Below are positions 61,618 to 64,000 of a stretch of 64,000 nucleotides of DNA, piece after piece. Position numbers and translations under genes: made by a program. The DNA lies in assembly GCF_002374315.1 (NCBI RefSeq), contig NZ_NWUX01000008.1:1-64000 (forward strand), read 5' to 3'. The notes beneath the pieces are model-generated. The model saw nothing but the letters and a program-made list of their open reading frames with translations, had not been told where the DNA came from and did not search any database. Numbering within the stretch: position 1 is the stretch's first letter; every line of letters starts with the position of its first letter. Origin of the DNA: Vreelandella nigrificans (lineage in GTDB: Bacteria > Pseudomonadota > Gammaproteobacteria > Pseudomonadales > Halomonadaceae).

Positions 61618-63038
61618 TACAGCGCCTCCTTAGCAGGAAGAACTTTTCCAGGATTCAATAAACCATGTGGATCCAGGGCATGCTTAATCCGCTGCATTAG
61701 GTCGAGCTCAACGGCGCTTTTATAACGTGACATCAGCTCGCGCTTGCGCTGTCCAATACCGTGCTCGGCACTGATCGAGCCCCCAAGGGCATGGGCAGTG
61801 TCATGCACTACCGCACTAACTTGCGCGTAGTTCGCCAAGAAATCTTCACTGCTCTGCCCTTTTGGGCTAGCAACGTTATAATGAAGATTGCCATCCCCCA
61901 GATGACCAAAGGTAAAGTGCCTCACCCCAGGAAACCGTTGCTGCAGTAGCGCATCCGTGCGCTCGACAAACTCAACAACACGCGAGATGGGCACTGAGAT
62001 ATCATGCTTAGCGTTAGCACCATCCCGTGCCTGGGCTTCACTCAAACTTTCACGTAAATGCCACAGCGCTTCACGCTGAGCACCGCTTTGCGCAATCAGA
62101 ACATCAGCAACCGACTGCTCCGTTAAAGCATTGAATAAAACCTTTTCAAACAGTGACTTCAGATCAGCCTCACTTTGATGGCCGGAAATCTCGATCAACG
62201 CATACCAAGCGTGTTCAATGGTCTTAAATGGCTGGGACGCATCAGGTAGTTTGGATGCTAGCAACGACAAGCAAGGCCCAGACATCAGCTCGAATGCCGT
62301 GAGAGAAGCGTCAAACGCCTCACGAGTGAAGGAGAGAAAATTAACCGCTTGCGATAACCTATCGAAGGCAACAAATGCGGTGCACTGGGCGTTGGGTAAC
62401 GGATAGAGCTTCAAGGTAGCAGCCGTAATAATGCCCAGCGTTCCTTCGCTACCGATATATAAATTGCGTAGATCATAGCCGGTGTTGTCTTTGCGCAGGC
62501 CACTTAACCCCTCCCACACTTCCCCTTCGGCCGTCACCACCTCTAGCCCTAAGGTCAGCTCGCGCGCATTACCAAAACGCAGTACAGCGTTACCACCGGC
62601 ATTGGTACCCAGATTGCCACCAATTGTGCAGCTGCCTTCTGACGCTAAGCTTAGAGGAAACAGTCGCCCCGCTTGCTGCGCAGTGTTCTGTACATTTTGT
62701 AATATGCAGCCAGCTTCCACAGTCATCGTATCGTTATGGGTATCGATAGCACGTATACGATCTAGGCGATCCAGTAAAAGCAAAACACTGCGACCACTTT
62801 CGTCCGGCGTGGCGGCCCCCATTAAACCGGTGTTTCCCCCCTGCACAACAATAGGGATAGCGTACTGGCCACATAAGCGCACTACCGCCGCTACTTCACT
62901 GGTATTTGCAGGCCGGACCGCCGCCACCACGTTGCCTTTATAGCGCCGATGGCGATCAGTCAGCCGCTCCACTACTTGCTGGGAGCTCTGAACATAGTGC
63001 TCACCCAGCAGATGCTGGAGATCGGTAAATAGTGACAC
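61617..63038 (-). CDS. FAD-linked 2-hydroxyacid dehydrogenase (GlcD/D2HGDH family)
   Basis: Flavoprotein of 473 residues. The FAD_binding_4 domain (about 35-215) shows VAAVRPANTSEVAAVVRLC, VVQGGNTGLMGAATPD, SLASEGSCTIGGNLGTNAGGNAVLRFGNARELTLG and DNTGYDLRNLYIGSEGTLGIITAATLKLYP; the FAD-oxidase C domain (about 235-465) has TFGHLGDGNLHYNV and GGSISAEHGIGQRKRELM. Such enzymes oxidise D-lactate, D-2-hydroxyglutarate or related 2-hydroxyacids. It begins with GTG preceded by GGTGAG. First gene of the operon. In this cluster a mercapto-hydroxyacid such as 3-mercaptolactate is a candidate substrate, by inference. Confidence 0.88.
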   Translation of the reverse strand: MSLFTDLQHLLGEHYVQSSQQVVERLTDRHRRYKGNVVAAVRPANTSEVAAVVRLCGQYAIPIVVQGGNTGLMGAATPDESGRSVLLLLDRLDRIRAIDTHNDTMTVEAGCILQNVQNTAQQAGRLFPLSLASEGSCTIGGNLGTNAGGNAVLRFGNARELTLGLEVVTAEGEVWEGLSGLRKDNTGYDLRNLYIGSEGTLGIITAATLKLYPLPNAQCTAFVAFDRLSQAVNFLSFTREAFDASLTAFELMSGPCLSLLASKLPDASQPFKTIEHAWYALIEISGHQSEADLKSLFEKVLFNALTEQSVADVLIAQSGAQREALWHLRESLSEAQARDGANAKHDISVPISRVVEFVERTDALLQQRFPGVRHFTFGHLGDGNLHYNVASPKGQSSEDFLANYAQVSAVVHDTAHALGGSISAEHGIGQRKRELMSRYKSAVELDLMQRIKHALDPHGLLNPGKVLPAKEAL

Positions 63039-63300
63039 TCAGCTCACCCCTCTCAATAAACGCCCATATCAACCTCAAAATGAGCATCGACACCGGATAT
63101 GAGAAGGATGCTAGTCAGTGAAAAAGAAAGAGATAAATCCTAATATCAAATATGCTTATCTTAAAAAACAAAGAAGATAGAAGTATTACAAAAAAGCTTT
63201 TTAATTATTTAAAATTTATTTTAAGCACCCCATTTAAAACATAACGAAACATAATCCATTTATTGTTTTTGTTAATATTAATCACCCGCTAAAGATCACT
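63039..63300. promoter_or_regulatory. Divergent AT-rich promoter region
   Basis: The 262 bases between the FAD enzyme gene and the divergent LysR gene are AT-rich from 63120 on, with runs such as TTTAATTATTTAAAATTTATTTTAA. They should carry both promoters and the LysR operator. No RNA gene or small frame is seen. Confidence 0.45.
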
Positions 63301-64000
63301 ATGGCCACTCTATCTACCTTGGATCTCGATCTCTTACGCACTTTTATCGCGGTTGCTGATTACCAAAGTTTTGCGGCTGCAGGGGAGCAACTCTCCCGTA
63401 CACAATCATCCGTTACTCAGCATATGCAACGGTTGGAACAGCTCGTCGAGGTACCACTGTTCCAAAAGAAAGGACGGCAAAAGCAACTAACCGACGCAGG
63501 ACACCAACTTTTGCGGCATGCCCGTCAAATGATGGCGCTTAACGATGAAGCTCTGAATGCCCTGCGTGAAAGCCATTTGAATGGTGTGCTCCGTATCGGG
63601 TCTCCCCATGATATTGCCGACACCATACTGCCTCCGCTGCTGGGTCACATCGCACGCGTAGCACCCGGGCTTCGCCTGGAAATCGATATTGGTCGCAGCC
63701 CTTTTTTGATGGAGGATTTACACAGAGGTAAGGTCGATATGGTGATTTCGACTATCATAGATTCAGATATGCAAGGATTTGCTTTACGTACATCTCCCGT
63801 ATGGTGGATTTGCTCAGCCCAATACCTACACAACCCCTTTGCGCCACTACCCTTAGTGCTCATTGGCGAGCCGAGCATTTATCGACGGTTTGCCCTTGAG
63901 GCATTGGAAAAAGCAGGCATACCCTGGCGGCAGGCTTACTTGGCTTCTAATCTTAGCGGCGTCAAAGCGGCAGTACGCGCTGGGCTAGGTGTCACGGCAC
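63301..64000 (+). CDS. LysR-family regulator, 3' end beyond the window
   Basis: Partial gene; 233 codons are visible. The helix-turn-helix reads LDLLRTFIAVADYQSFAAAGEQLSRTQSSVTQHMQRLEQLVEVPLFQKKGRQKQLT, typical of LysR. The effector domain starts with GVLRIGSPHDIADTILPPLLGHIARVAPGLRLEIDIGRS and continues to the window end. Divergent from the FAD enzyme-aminotransferase-cupin-GST-fusion operon, which it very likely regulates. No function beyond this can be deduced. Confidence 0.88.
   Translation, partial: MATLSTLDLDLLRTFIAVADYQSFAAAGEQLSRTQSSVTQHMQRLEQLVEVPLFQKKGRQKQLTDAGHQLLRHARQMMALNDEALNALRESHLNGVLRIGSPHDIADTILPPLLGHIARVAPGLRLEIDIGRSPFLMEDLHRGKVDMVISTIIDSDMQGFALRTSPVWWICSAQYLHNPFAPLPLVLIGEPSIYRRFALEALEKAGIPWRQAYLASNLSGVKAAVRAGLGVTA

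Noticed and set aside
63120..63270. AT-rich stretch as a replication origin or mobile element end
   Set aside because: No DnaA-box cluster, repeats or transposase; a divergent promoter explains it.
1..64000. tRNA, rRNA, CRISPR arrays, prophage or insertion sequences
   Set aside because: Reading both strands showed no such pattern; nearly all space is explained by metabolic and transport genes.

Overview
The window is a dense Gammaproteobacterial segment. Codon usage, short spacers, SstT/AzlCD-type transporters and the gene types all fit a Halomonas-like (Halomonadaceae) organism; this assignment is inference, since no rRNA or other marker gene is present. No mobile element, tRNA, rRNA or CRISPR array was found. 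About 60 of the 64 kb, from about 3.7 kb onward, is devoted to acquiring and processing sulfur, mostly organic sulfur.

Layout. 0-3.6 kb: a small unknown protein, the Na+/Ser-Thr symporter SstT, and an XRE-cupin regulator with AzlC/AzlD. 3.7-9.0 kb: a CysB-type regulator and a complete sulfate/thiosulfate ABC importer (binding protein, CysT, CysW, CysA). 9.0-12.3 kb: a four-domain rhodanese and a cysteine dioxygenase, divergent from a LysR regulator. 12.5-22.7 kb: three tandem SsuA-like binding proteins, an SfnB-type flavin enzyme, a class II aldolase, an LLM monooxygenase, a second gene cluster encoding SsuC/SsuB/SsuA, and SsuD. 22.8-29.2 kb: a small serine hydrolase, then MetQ-like protein, two SfnB-type enzymes, an NtaA/DszA-type monooxygenase and another MetQ-like protein. 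29.2-33.6 kb (minus): an ABC importer with a Tat-exported binding protein, an acyl-CoA-dehydrogenase-like enzyme and an AhpD-like protein, divergent from an AraC regulator. 34.6-39.7 kb (minus): SsuD, SsuE, SsuA, SfnB and serine acetyltransferase. 39.9-45.9 kb: an orphan ANL-like protein, MetQ-MetN-MetI, a 2-oxoglutarate/iron oxygenase and a fourth MetQ-like protein. 45.9-50.9 kb (minus): YeeE/TsuA-type thiosulfate channel, periplasmic sulfurtransferase, and another SsuABC. 51.0-56.3 kb (minus): two polar amino acid (cystine-type) ABC importers. 56.3-63.0 kb (minus): an FAD 2-hydroxyacid dehydrogenase, an aminotransferase, a second thiol-dioxygenase-like cupin, a YfcG-like GST and a 931-residue fusion of four rhodanese domains with a cystathionine-lyase-type PLP enzyme, divergent from a LysR gene cut by the window end.

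How it fits together. ABC importers and many solo binding proteins bring in sulfate, thiosulfate, sulfonates, sulfones/methionine-like compounds and cystine. Flavin monooxygenases (SsuD, LLM, SfnB types) and an iron/2-oxoglutarate oxygenase should release sulfite. Serine acetyltransferase supplies the carbon acceptor for cysteine synthesis. Two thiol-dioxygenase/rhodanese modules handle cysteine or related thiols, probably for sulfane-sulfur transfer or removal of excess thiol. The strongest candidate for an undescribed system is the 56.3-63.0 kb cluster built around the rhodanese-PLP lyase fusion.
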